Assembly (NCBI RefSeq): GCF_002865645.1
Contig: NW_020194628.1
Location: 1,116,001 to 1,180,000, forward strand
DNA length: 64,000 bases
Direction: 5' to 3'
Source of the DNA: Hyaloscypha bicolor E
Taxonomy: Eukaryota; Ascomycota; Leotiomycetes; Helotiales; Hyaloscyphaceae
Shown here: positions 33,940 to 43,520 of the stretch, piece after piece
Layout: every line of letters begins with the position of its first letter
Numbering within the stretch: position 1 is the stretch's first letter
The notes under the pieces: model-generated
Database searches by the model: none
Told to the model about the DNA's origin: nothing
What the model saw: the letters and a program-made list of their open reading frames with translations, nothing else
Translations under genes and position numbers: made by a program

Positions 33940-35732
33940 ATGGTGCGTCTGCTGTCTTTCACTGCAGGGTGCCTTGTGCTCCTGCATGCACTCGTGGCCG
34001 GCTCTCCCCTGCATACCGAATTACCTCGTTACTTCCAAGCAAATCCTCTCACACGTCGGAACCTGATGGTCAATACTGTCGAAAACGAATTGGGTCCTCA
34101 CCTATCGAAAGGATCTCTGATCTTCGGATCGTCAAACGCTGCATATGCCAACCTAACCTCGTATTGGATCACTTACATACAACCAGATTTCGAGGTCATA
34201 GTGGAGGTGGCAGCAGAATCTGATATTTCCAAAGTTGTCAGTAACGTAGCAATGCAGCGATTGATAGTACACGCAGGCTTACTTGAATATGCATACAGGT
34301 TCGATATTGCAGTGACAACAGCATCGACTTCCTCGTGAGGAATCGCGGCCATGGAATTACCTCGAGTCTGAATAGCTTCAAGGGTTTGCAGATCAGCATG
34401 GACAAGCTACAGGGGCTCCAAATTGATGCTGCTTCGCAAACAGTCTTACTCCAGGGTGGAGTATATGCCGGTCCAGTCATCGCAGATCTGTGGGACAATG
34501 GCTGGGTAACCAGTGAGTTTCCCGTGCATGAACATCTGCATCTTTTTCTTGGCAATATCAGTGCTGACACCGATTCTGCAAAGGTACCGGTGCTGCCTAC
34601 TGTGTAGGTTTGGTGGGGTTAAGTCTTGGCGGTGGCCATGGGCGTCTTGAGGGTCTTCATGGACTCGTTGCAGATGGCATTGTGCACTTCAACCTCGTCT
34701 TGGCGAACGGTAATGAGATTGGAGTTAACGCAACAAGCAATGCAGATCTGTTCTGGGCCTTGAAAGGAGCTGGTCACAACTTTGGTGTTGTGACGAGCTA
34801 CAGAGCCAAGATCTATCCAAAGTCTACCCAGACATGGCATTACCATTCTTATGTCTGGACTGGGGATAAACTGGAGGCTGTCTTTGAGGCGCTGAATGAT
34901 CTCCACACCAAAGATAACGGCACAACGCCTGTTTTGATGAGCTTCGAGACTGGCATCATTGCCATAGATCTTTCCATCAGTGACACCGAGGTAAGTCACA
35001 AGGAATTCTGTCCTCCTTAATCCAGGACAGCTAACCAAGAGTAGCCTGTTCTTAGCTGGTCGTTTGCCTACAATGGACCGGCAGCAGATGCTGAAGCCCT
35101 CCTTGAACCCTTCAACGCAATCGGCGCCGCCTCCGAGAATGTGCAAGATGTGCCATATCCTGACATTGCCCTTCTTCAAGGCACAGGCGAGCAAAACGGA
35201 ACATGTAGCGACGGACCTTACATTCACTCCACTGATCTTCTGATCAAGTACAATGTAACGGCGCAGCGACAGCTCTACAACCAGTTCGTGCAGAAAATCA
35301 CCCAGTACCCCGATCTCAAATTCTCTGCTCGTTACGCACACGAAGGGTACTCGAACAAGGCCGTTCAGGCAATCCCATCTGACTCTACCGCATATCCCCA
35401 CCGCGAATCTAACATTATCGTGTAAGTAGAACTAGATTTGCTCCTTTGCTTGAGAATATTGACTGACTTTTCTCAGATACTTCCTAGCCGCCGCAGCGCC
35501 AGGATCATCTGATCAAGCACCAGCAAAGACCTGGGCCCAAGAGGCACGAGCACTCTGGATAGGGAATGATAAACCACAGACGTATGTCAATTATGCGTCA
35601 GGAAATTCATACGAAAGCCTACAGTCTGTATATGGGTATGAGCCGTGGCGTTTGAACCGGCTACGTGGGTTGAAGGCGAAATATGATCCGCATAATAGGT
35701 TCCGCTACTATGAACCTATTATTTCCAATTGA
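33940..35732 (+). CDS. Secreted FAD-linked oxidase, BBE/VAO family (second copy)
   Basis: Five exons (33940-34236, 34299-34512, 34584-34990, 35045-35421, 35477-35732) give 516 residues. A signal peptide is visible (LLSFTAGCLVLLHALVAG, residues 4-21). The first intron acceptor at 34298 was chosen because it yields VRYCSDNSIDFLVRNRGHG; His117 is the expected covalent FAD site. Cys177 in GAAYCVGLVGLSLGGGHGR is the second flavin link, so a bicovalent flavin is likely. The C-terminus has the BBE motif (YVNYASGN) and an LKAKYDPHNRF tail. Several N-glycosylation sequons are present. BBE enzymes in fungal clusters oxidise alcohols or trigger ring closure. With the copy at 17822 the cluster has two such enzymes that are clearly not recent duplicates. 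Confidence 0.92.
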
Positions 35733-36255
35733 GCCATCCTGGAGGATTGGCGATGAAAGAAGGCAGTAAGAAGGTGGAGAGTTGGCACACAAATTAGACT
35801 TTTTTGCATTCAGAATGCTTCGTATTTAGAATGTATTTTGATGATTTTGAACCTTACCTATCCCTTGCTGGCATGAAGTGAATCCCCGGTTTATGAGCAA
35901 ATCTCGATAATGTGGTTTATCTGACAGAAAGAAGCTGCATTCAGTTTTCATAGACTTACTCAACTTTATTCGCAAAACAAAATATAATGTCAGAGCTTGA
36001 GAAGTGTTGCTGCAACGGCTGTTGAGTGGCGTGCTTACATAATGCGGGGTAGCTTCGACCCCGCAGTCGTCAATGTCAATTTACTTCATGGAAAATCGGC
36101 ACATATTTACAATCAGGATCCACTTAATTCATTGAGATACGAGCGGGTTCTTTGATGGATGATCGTATTTCATAGGAAAGAAGACTAGCTATGCATGCAC
36201 CCTCCCCCAACAACACTAGGCAAGCTTGGAGGAGACTTTAACATGTGTCTGCAAT
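35733..36255. other. Convergent spacer
   Basis: About 520 bp between convergent genes; no gene, repeat or RNA gene seen. Confidence 0.45.
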
Positions 36256-37324
36256 TCAAATCCATTGCTTGCTGCCCAAGTGAGAGATATAATCTCCTCC
36301 ATTCTTCTCAAGGGTGGCATTGTCCCATGTCTTGATAACATCTCCAATGGCCTTCTCTGGAGTAGCGGGACCTTTGAAATGCGGTGCGTATGACATAAAT
36401 TTACCCATCAGGCGTTGCAGTCCTTCCATCTGGTGAGGGGTCACTGTAAGAGACGTGTTGTCAGCTTCATTCCATGTTGAGATCCAAGAGAACAGCTTGT
36501 GATATTATTGGAAGGAAAATTGTTCTTACATGCTCCATAGTCGAAGGCGCCGACGTCTACCATTCCTGGGCAGATACCAAGGAAGAGAACACCTTGATCC
36601 TTATACTCGGCGTGGAATTTAGCAGTAACCAAATTCATGGCAGCTTTAGAGATGGAGTACAGAGCACCAGTATCGATTGCGAGAGAATTGACCATCTCGA
36701 CATCCGACATTCCGCTGGTGATGCAGATGGCCTTCTTGACGGTACCCTTGAGCAGAAGGGGGACGAATGCGGTGTAAAAATGAATGTTGCCAATAACGTT
36801 GACATCGATAAGCTTGTGCATGTCGGCGGCGAGTCCCTTTGGATCATTCTTGTCACTGTTGGATGAATCAGTCCTTCTGCACCAGCTTCGAGGAGAGAGG
36901 GAGAACCTACAGGACACTAATGGGATCGAACGAATCAAAGGTGGTCACATATCCAGCGTTGGCAATCAGATAGTCGACTTTTCCATCTGTGATAGCGGCA
37001 GTTTCTTCGGCGGCTTTCTAGGGTGGTGTGAGCGAACGCCTCTAAGCAGCATCAGACAACGCTACCTTGAGATCTTCGTAACTTGTGATATCCGCTTGAA
37101 AGATGTGGATGTTCTTGCGGTCACTCAACTCTTCTGATATCTTCTTATCGGTGTAAGCCTTGTCGCGGACGAGGCCAATTACGGTATTCTTGGGGTCGCT
37201 GGAGGTTTGACGAAGGATCTCGAACTGTTGAGGAAAAGTGTCAGTCAAGCTGTAAGATATGGCAGTATTTGATGGAAGTTACGCCTAATCCCCTCGATGT
37301 GCCAGTGATAACGTAGGTAGCCAT
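36256..37324 (-). CDS. Short-chain dehydrogenase, C-factor/norsolorinate-reductase-like
   Basis: Five exons (37283-37324, 37066-37224, 36911-37017, 36530-36855, 36256-36443) give 273 residues with matching phases. The start ATG at 37324 leads directly into the cofactor motif TGTSRGLG (residues 7-14). NAGY precedes the substrate region, ICITSG carries the Ser, and YSISKAAMN carries Tyr/Lys. FLGICPGMVDV is the SDR proline-glycine motif. The overall arrangement resembles the SDR group that includes aflatoxin ketoreductase Nor-1 and bacterial C-factor. It is divergent from the P450 (37952), so the two may be co-regulated through the 0.6-kb promoter. The reaction is unknown; ketone reduction is plausible. 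Confidence 0.9.
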
Positions 37325-37951
37325 GATGATTAGAGCTTGGTGGACTTGAAAGAAGGAATATGGTAAGAGGAATGATTTGTTTGATCAAGACGACATGGCG
37401 GTTATGCGAGGTTTATACGACTGCACGTGACATGTTGCTGCTTACAGATCCAGGTTACACAAGACGTCAGGTTGGTCAGCCAGTGAAACAGTCACATGTC
37501 GTCACATAGCATTTCTGCCCTTTGGTTTGTCGCATTGTATCCAACATGCAATCTGAGCCGATCCAATATATGTAGGCCAGCGTTTTTTCAGCAGATATGG
37601 CAAGACACTCCACACCCACACCTCCATCCCACGCCTCCTTCCCACATGCCAATCCCTCCATGCAAGGGTCAGCACATCCCTGGCAATTTGCAAGGCCCGG
37701 TCGTCTCTCTCTTTTCTTCCCCCGCATCGGATTACAATTGTATGCATATTCTATTAGTACCATATTCAGGGCCTGTAATTTTTTGTTTACCAAGAATTTA
37801 GTACCTGCGTAATTAGGGTGAGTGTGTATGTAGATAACCTCGCGATGACAGCTGAGAGGCGGCCGCTCTCGTAGTGAATATAGTGTTTGTTTTTGTGGAA
37901 AATTGCAGCCCTGATTTGAAAACCCAACAGTTGGTGTTGGAGATCATCAAA
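37325..37951. promoter_or_regulatory. Divergent promoter, SDR / P450
   Basis: A 626-bp shared promoter. Overlapping short ORFs on both strands (37476-37801) have no family similarity and are treated as chance. No defined motif identified. Confidence 0.4.
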
Positions 37952-39895
37952 ATGTCTCTTTACAATTTCAGCCTTGCTTTCTATGCTGGCCTTGTAGCTG
38001 TAATTCTTCTTGCTTTACAAAAATACTTCAAGATTGGCCATAGGCCAGCGAACTATCCCCCAGGACCTCCAACTTTGCCATTCATCGGCAACTTGCACCA
38101 AATTCCTCAGAAAAACCGCCATCTACAGTTCGAAAAATGGGCACGGCAGTATGGGCCTGTATATTCACTGATTCTGGGCGCCAAGGTCATGATTGTCCTC
38201 AACTCAGACCTCGCAGTTAAGGACCTGCTGGATAAGCGTGGTGCTATCTACTCCTCAAGGCCAGATATTTATATTGGCCAAAATATTCTCAGCGGTGGGC
38301 TGAGAGTACTCTTCATGGTATGTCTTTTTCACCTAAGTCAAATATTTGTATGTACAGGAGCTCATACGACTCCAGCCAAATCATGGAGTATGGACAATGG
38401 TGCACAAATTGGCCCGTCGCATTCTGAACGTGACTGTTGCACGAACATATGTGCCATATCAAGACTTGGAAAACAAAGCTATGCTTCTTGGCGTTTTGGA
38501 AAGTCCAAGTGATTTTATAAATCATCTTCGTCGATATACGGCGTCTCTGACTACTCAGATGACGTTTGGATTTCGGACGGTGAGCATGCACGATGAAAGG
38601 TTCAAAGAAGCATTCTATGTATGTTAATAACATCTGGTCCATCTTGCTAAGAGAGTTGCTTATGTTTTTTCCCCAGATTTTTGATCGGAGTGGAGAGATG
38701 ATTGGATCACGAGTAAGTGAAGAAGTGTTCTTGGACCTGACTCTCTAGTGTTCTGACTCTAGTCTAATTTGAAATATCAGACTGCAGCTCTTTTTGATTT
38801 GTTGCCCATCTTAAGATATTTACCCGACTTTCTTGCGCCCATCAAAAAGGAAGGGAGAGAAATACACCGCCGGGAGTTGAAGCTATTTCGAGGTCTCTTC
38901 CTCAACGCCAAAACAGGGCTACAAGATGGTACTGCTAAGGTACGAGATCCCGAATATTTGAAACCAAGAATCCTGCAATGATAATTCTGTCATACAGCCT
39001 TGTGTGTGCGTCGATCTCGTTCAAATGCAGCGAGAGGAGAAATTCTCAGACAACCTCGCTGGGTACATTAGCGGCTCACTTTTGCAAGCTGGCTCTGAGA
39101 CCACGGCAACAATACTTGTCGCCTTTGTGCAAGCGATGGTCATTTTTCCTGAAGTTGCAAAAGCTGCCCAAGAAGAGTTGGACCGTGTTTGTGGTGACCG
39201 CATGCCTGATCTGAACAACGTTCCTGATCTCCCATATATTCGGGCTTGTGCCAAGGAGAGTCTTCGATGGATGCCAGGTTTCATGTTGGGTATACCTCAT
39301 GCCGTTACGCAAGATGATTCGTATATGGGGTATCTCATTCCAAAAGGCTCAGCGGTGATTCTAAATGTTTGGTATGTTCTTTCTGGCTCATTTGAATTTG
39401 GCAGTTCTCTTTAGCTAACCCTTTTTTTTTTCCAGGGCTATCCACAATGATCCCCAACGACATCCAAATCCAAGGCAATTCAATCCTCTTCGATACATTG
39501 ACGACCACCATACTTCCATAGATTCATCCAATAACCCGGATGTCAGCAAAAGAGACCATTTCGTCTTCGGTGCAGGAAGACGCAAGTGCCAAGGTATGCA
39601 CATTGCTGACCGATCGATATTTCTAGCTATCTCGCGTCTGCTCTGGGCATTCAATTTCCACAGAGCGGTAGATGGCGAGACTGGAAAGGAAATTGTTCCT
39701 GATATGGATAGTTTCGCAGATGGTATGATGATGATTCCAAAACCCTTCGCTGCGAATATTCATCCTAGAAGCGCTGCAAAAGCCGAAAAGGTCAAGCAGG
39801 AATGGGACCAAATGTTGGAGATGCTTGATGAAAACCAACAATGGAAGGAGGTTCCTGAGGGCTTGGTTTGGAAAGATGAGCAGGTGTCTCAGTGA
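37952..39895 (+). CDS. Cytochrome P450 monooxygenase
   Basis: Six exons (37952-38317, 38358-38618, 38677-38712, 38781-38939, 38998-39371, 39436-39895) give 551 residues, with all phases matching. N-terminal membrane anchor at residues 6-22, proline hinge YPPGPP at 35-40, I-helix AGSETT, K-helix KESLRW (ExxR), and heme-binding FGAGRRKCQG with Cys450. The first intron is only 40 nt (38318-38357), the shortest in the window, and the LRVLFM/ELIRLQ junction differs from relatives, so that splice could be misread. The protein resembles the O-methylsterigmatocystin oxidoreductase-like ER-bound fungal P450s. Its likely job is hydroxylation of the alkyl chain or aromatic ring of the polyketide (inference). 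Confidence 0.93.
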
Positions 39896-40152
39896 GAGAC
39901 TTTAGATTTTCCATGAATAGAAAGAACTCCCATACTGTATACATTTCTCTTTGATGGGAATTCGTATATCACAATATCAATACGATCAAATAATCATTCT
40001 CACACGTGATGGTTCCTTACTTTCCAAATCTTACATTCCCGCATTCATTGATTGCAGTTGAATTGCAATAAATTCAATTATACTTGCAGGAAGATATCAG
40101 TGTCACTAAACTTGAGGTCGAAGTTCAACTGGGCCCATAGGCAACGTGGAAT

Positions 40153-40864
40153 TCAAAACTCGCTCTGATAAAATCCATTGTCCACCCCATTCATTTCTAC
40201 AGCAGCTTTCTCGTGCCCCGGTAATCCAACATAGTCCTTCCCGAGAACACCAAGGAATCCATCCACTTTATTCCCTGCCACATTCACATCCTTCACGTCA
40301 AGCAGAACAAACAGAATACGCGCAGGCAAGAGCCCGTTCCCAGTGACGTTGATCCACCTGTGAGATGTAGCACGTTGAATAGCAACATCACCACGCTGCA
40401 TGATGCGCTCTTCGCCCGAGTCAAGCACCATTCTGAAGACACCCTCAATCACGATGGCGTAATCGAGACTTTCGACGCGGTGCATGGGAGATACACCACC
40501 GGGGGCGAAATCAATCATGCGGCATACACTGCCATTCTTGACCGTAATTCCAGGCTGTGTCATGTAGTCAGTTTGTGATACTTGGAGCTGGTCTTTTGGA
40601 GCATGCCTCATTTTCGCGGCTGTACTTGACGTCAACATCGCCATTGAGGTTCACAGGATGCTCATGTGTTGAGTAGAGGATATTTGCAATCGCTGACTTG
40701 TTCACCAGCTCGCGGTGATGATCTCCAACGTCGGTGGATAGAAATACTGACTTGCCCTCAGCATTGTGACCGGTAATGTGACGGACAACACGGGTGAGGC
40801 CTTGGACGGGGTGTGGTGTTACTACATAATCCTCTGCTGGGTTGTGCATATCTTTGGCAGCCAT
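40153..40864 (-). CDS. Cupin-domain protein (third of three)
   Basis: Two exons (40631-40864 and 40153-40554; 76-nt intron GTCAAG...ACACAG, phase 0) give 211 residues. The intron was placed by analogy to the paralogue at 31579, whose intron has GTCAGT at the corresponding site; both exon frames overlap here, so simple ORF calling would mis-split the gene. Shared blocks with the paralogue: HITGHNAEGKSVFL, CRMIDFAPGG and LPARILFVLLDVK. Cupin motifs read PGGVSPMHRVESLDYAIVIEG and QRGDVAIQRATSHRWIN. It is divergent from the PKS across an interval holding a TIR element. Probable helper of polyketide cyclisation or aromatisation (inference). Confidence 0.88.
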
Positions 40865-41295
40865 AACTTATGATAATTTGGATGGTGTTGGTGGTGATCT
40901 CAGTTTCAAATCTCTGAATCTTTGAGGATGTAAAATTTGAGCAACGAAAATTAATTGTGAAGATGTTCTAGCATGTGAAGAAGTCAGCGTATGACAGCCG
41001 GAACAAATTATCCGACGTTGGTATTACCTGTTCTTCGCCTTCCGTATTACATGCACGACATCGCAGACTAGCTGCAAAATTCGTGGCAGGTAGCCCGCCC
41101 CGGTCCGTGCCGCAAAACCAACATTTTACAAGAGACTTATCAGTATCAACAGCAAACACATGTGAATCTCACTCAAAAATTTCCAGTTTTCACTTATCTA
41201 TGCTTTGCTACAGAAAACAAACAGCCTCAGTATATGCAATGCAATGCACGACGGAACATGGCTCCGAGGCAACTCTTCCAGTAAGTCTGATAGCT
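40865..41295. promoter_or_regulatory. Promoter region of third cupin
   Basis: 430 bp between the cupin start and the TIR element. Short ORFs on both strands are not supported. Confidence 0.35.
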
Positions 41296-41299
41296 GAAC

Positions 41300-42266
41300 T
41301 GTGACCCCCCGTTCACCAATACGAGCGATTGCCCAATCGGGGCCCCCGATTCCCTAATCGGACGCTACGATTGGGTAATGGGAGCTTCTTTACGAATCGG
41401 GCGCCCGATTCCCCAATCGGGGGCGCGATTGCCCAATCAGATAATATTTGGGTATCGGGGCTAAAGGGGCTAAAACCCCCTTACTTACTAGTTCGCTCTA
41501 AATATATCCTTAACCCCATATTCTTTACTTTACTATACCTTACATTTTTATACTATAGGTTATAGTTTATAATATACGTAAATAGAGCAGAGTAGGGAGT
41601 TATATTACTAGTAAAAGAGTTAATTAAAGCTAGCTAGAAAGGAGCTCAAGTAAGTATGAGAACTCCAAAATATAGGTATACAGAGCCTGACTAAGCGGAG
41701 TAATTATGCTACGCCCAAATGAGAGATCATATTATAATATTATTATAATAGTTTAATTTATTAATTTTAGATATTAAAGGGAGTAATAATAGGGGTAATA
41801 GGGGTAAAGATACTTTCCCAGAATACTAAAACATATAAAGGCCCTTGAGCCGTGGATTAATTATATTAGTTCAAAAGGCTAGTAGGGCATTTGAGAGAGC
41901 AAAGAAGAGAGTAGCTATAGAGCAAGCATGTGAGAATAGAGCTAGGGAAGGAGAATTAGGTGATCTAGTTAGGGGGAGGGCACCAAAAAGGGCTAAGGTG
42001 GCTATGGGAGTACCTAGACATAGTAGGAGACGTGGAGAGTAAAGCTTAGTATGGGTGAAGTGTCTTTAATATATCTTTATTTTGTTCCCAATACCCAAAT
42101 ATTATCCGATTAGGCAATCGCGCCCCCGATTAGGCAATCGCGCCCCCGATTAGGGAATCGGGCGCCCGATTCGTAAAGGAGCTCCCATTACCCAATCGTA
42201 GCGTCCGATTAGGGAATCGGGGGCCCCGATTGGGCAATCGCTCGTATTGGTGAACGGGGGGTCACA
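41300..42266. mobile_element. Non-autonomous TIR element, copy 2 (967 bp)
   Basis: Same family as 32507-33521. It begins TGTGACCCCCCGTTCACCAA, ends in the reverse complement, and has the 4-bp target duplication GAAC (41296-41299 and 42267-42270). Subterminal CCCGATT/AATCGGG palindromic units are present at both ends, with one extra unit near the right end (CGATTAGGCAATCGCGCCCC twice at 42107-42147). Interior nearly identical to copy 1, including the right-half frame (41845-42042; basic, ends VPRHSRRRGE). Neither copy encodes a transposase. Neither shows the heavy TpA load of the flanking RIP blocks. Confidence 0.9.
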
Positions 42267-42513
42267 GAACACCTGATGCGAGCTGCCAACGAGTATGATA
42301 GCTAGTGTGCCTCTGCAAAGCGAGAACACCAAAATCCACTCGAGTCGAACATTTAAACTGTACTTTAAATAACCGGAAGTTAATAGAAATCCAAAAGCAT
42401 TGCGTCTAATGAAAGCTGATAAGGTAAAATGCTATTTGCAAAGATGGCTTTTGCTTTTTAATATTTTATAGCAATATACAGGCTCTGTAACTAGGACAAT
42501 CTTTAGCGATCGA

Positions 42514-43019
42514 GACGCAAAGCTGGCCGCAGCGTAGCAGATATTCAAATTTTAATTAATTTATTAGTTAAAATGGAAGGTGTTTATGGTTTATTTGATA
42601 CTTTTGATGAGTTTGATGACGATGCATTTGATTATGAAGATACAGAGCTTGGCGATCTTAGAGTCTATTATAGACTAATAGGAGAGCCTAGAAATGGGGA
42701 AGACGCTTGGGATTCAAGTAATGAAGAAGATTTGATTAATGATCCTGATTAAGAAGACCCTAATGGGCCTGATAAAGATTCCTTCATGCATGGCGGATCA
42801 TTTAAAGTAGGATTTAGCCGGCGCCATGCCGCATACGTCACCGCCGCGATAATCATCTGTGACGTTAGAGCTACGAGTAGTCAATTGAGTGAGCGAAGTA
42901 GGTTTGAATCTTAAAATAAGGGTAGTAGAATAATAAGAATGGCGCTTGTTTTTATAAGGAAGAAGGTATGATGGCCTTTATATACAGAGCTTGGGGACGC
43001 AAAGCTGGCCGCAGCGTAG
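42514..43019. repeat. 24-bp direct repeats flanking small ORF
   Basis: Identical 24-bp copies at 42514-42537 and 42996-43019, same orientation, 482 bp apart. Confidence 0.8.
42573..42752 (+). CDS. Small acidic hypothetical ORF (59 aa)
   Basis: Starts MEGVYGLFDTFDEFDDD and is very rich in Asp/Glu. It lies between the two 24-bp direct repeats. I recognise no family; it may be the N-terminal remnant of a transposon protein rather than a gene. Confidence 0.25.
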   Translation: MEGVYGLFDTFDEFDDDAFDYEDTELGDLRVYYRLIGEPRNGEDAWDSSNEEDLINDPD

Positions 43020-43209
43020 AGGATAATAGAGGGGCATTCTCAAAACACTGAAAATAACCCCGCTGTTGGCCTTGAAATCCACTATACCTTTTAGGGCGTT
43101 AAGCCTATAAGAGCCTGTAGTTTTAGCAAGCACAACGCCAAATTGTAACCCTGCTAGCTCACCAACAGGGCTTATCCAAATTAGGAGCCCTTTAGGGGTT
43201 GAAAGTGGA

Positions 43210-43234
43210 GCTTACAGGGCCTAGCCCTGTAAGC
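43210..43234. other. Perfect hairpin (11-bp arms, 3-nt loop)
   Basis: GCTTACAGGGC - CTA - GCCCTGTAAGC. It sits about 290 bp before the PKS start, at the end of the repeat debris. Could be a transposon terminus; a Helitron-like 3' end was considered, but no matching 5' end was found. Confidence 0.5.
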
Positions 43235-43520
43235 ACCCTGAATTTCCCGGACTTTTGACCGCGTTCTTCTATTGGCATGATACTCTTGCAGCTTCTCTGA
43301 CGGGAGATTGATCACCCCTGCATGCGAACAAATAACGTCAATAGGCCAAGCCAATTAGATGCTGAGGTTTTGACTCGATGCCATTGTCATAAATGAACAC
43401 CCCCATCTTGGTGTTTGGGATTCGGGAATCTTCAACCTTGCACAACATTGAGACTTCGAGTACTAGATTTTCTTTTAAGGGCACGAAAACCACGAGTTAT
43501 TAGACTGTAACGTCGAGACA

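Larger units (their letters stand above)
42271..43520. other. PKS upstream region with repeat debris
   Basis: 1.25 kb between the TIR element and the PKS start. It contains a 24-bp perfect direct repeat (GACGCAAAGCTGGCCGCAGC core) at 42514-42537 and 42996-43019, a 59-codon acidic ORF (42573-42752), and a perfect 11-bp-arm hairpin at 43210-43234. The last 250 bp before the ATG are probably the PKS promoter. The middle looks like remains of another mobile element. Confidence 0.5.

Noticed and set aside
43210..43250. Helitron 3' end (hairpin followed by CTGA)
   Set aside because: The hairpin-to-CTGA distance is too short and no 5' TC end or Rep/helicase relic was seen.
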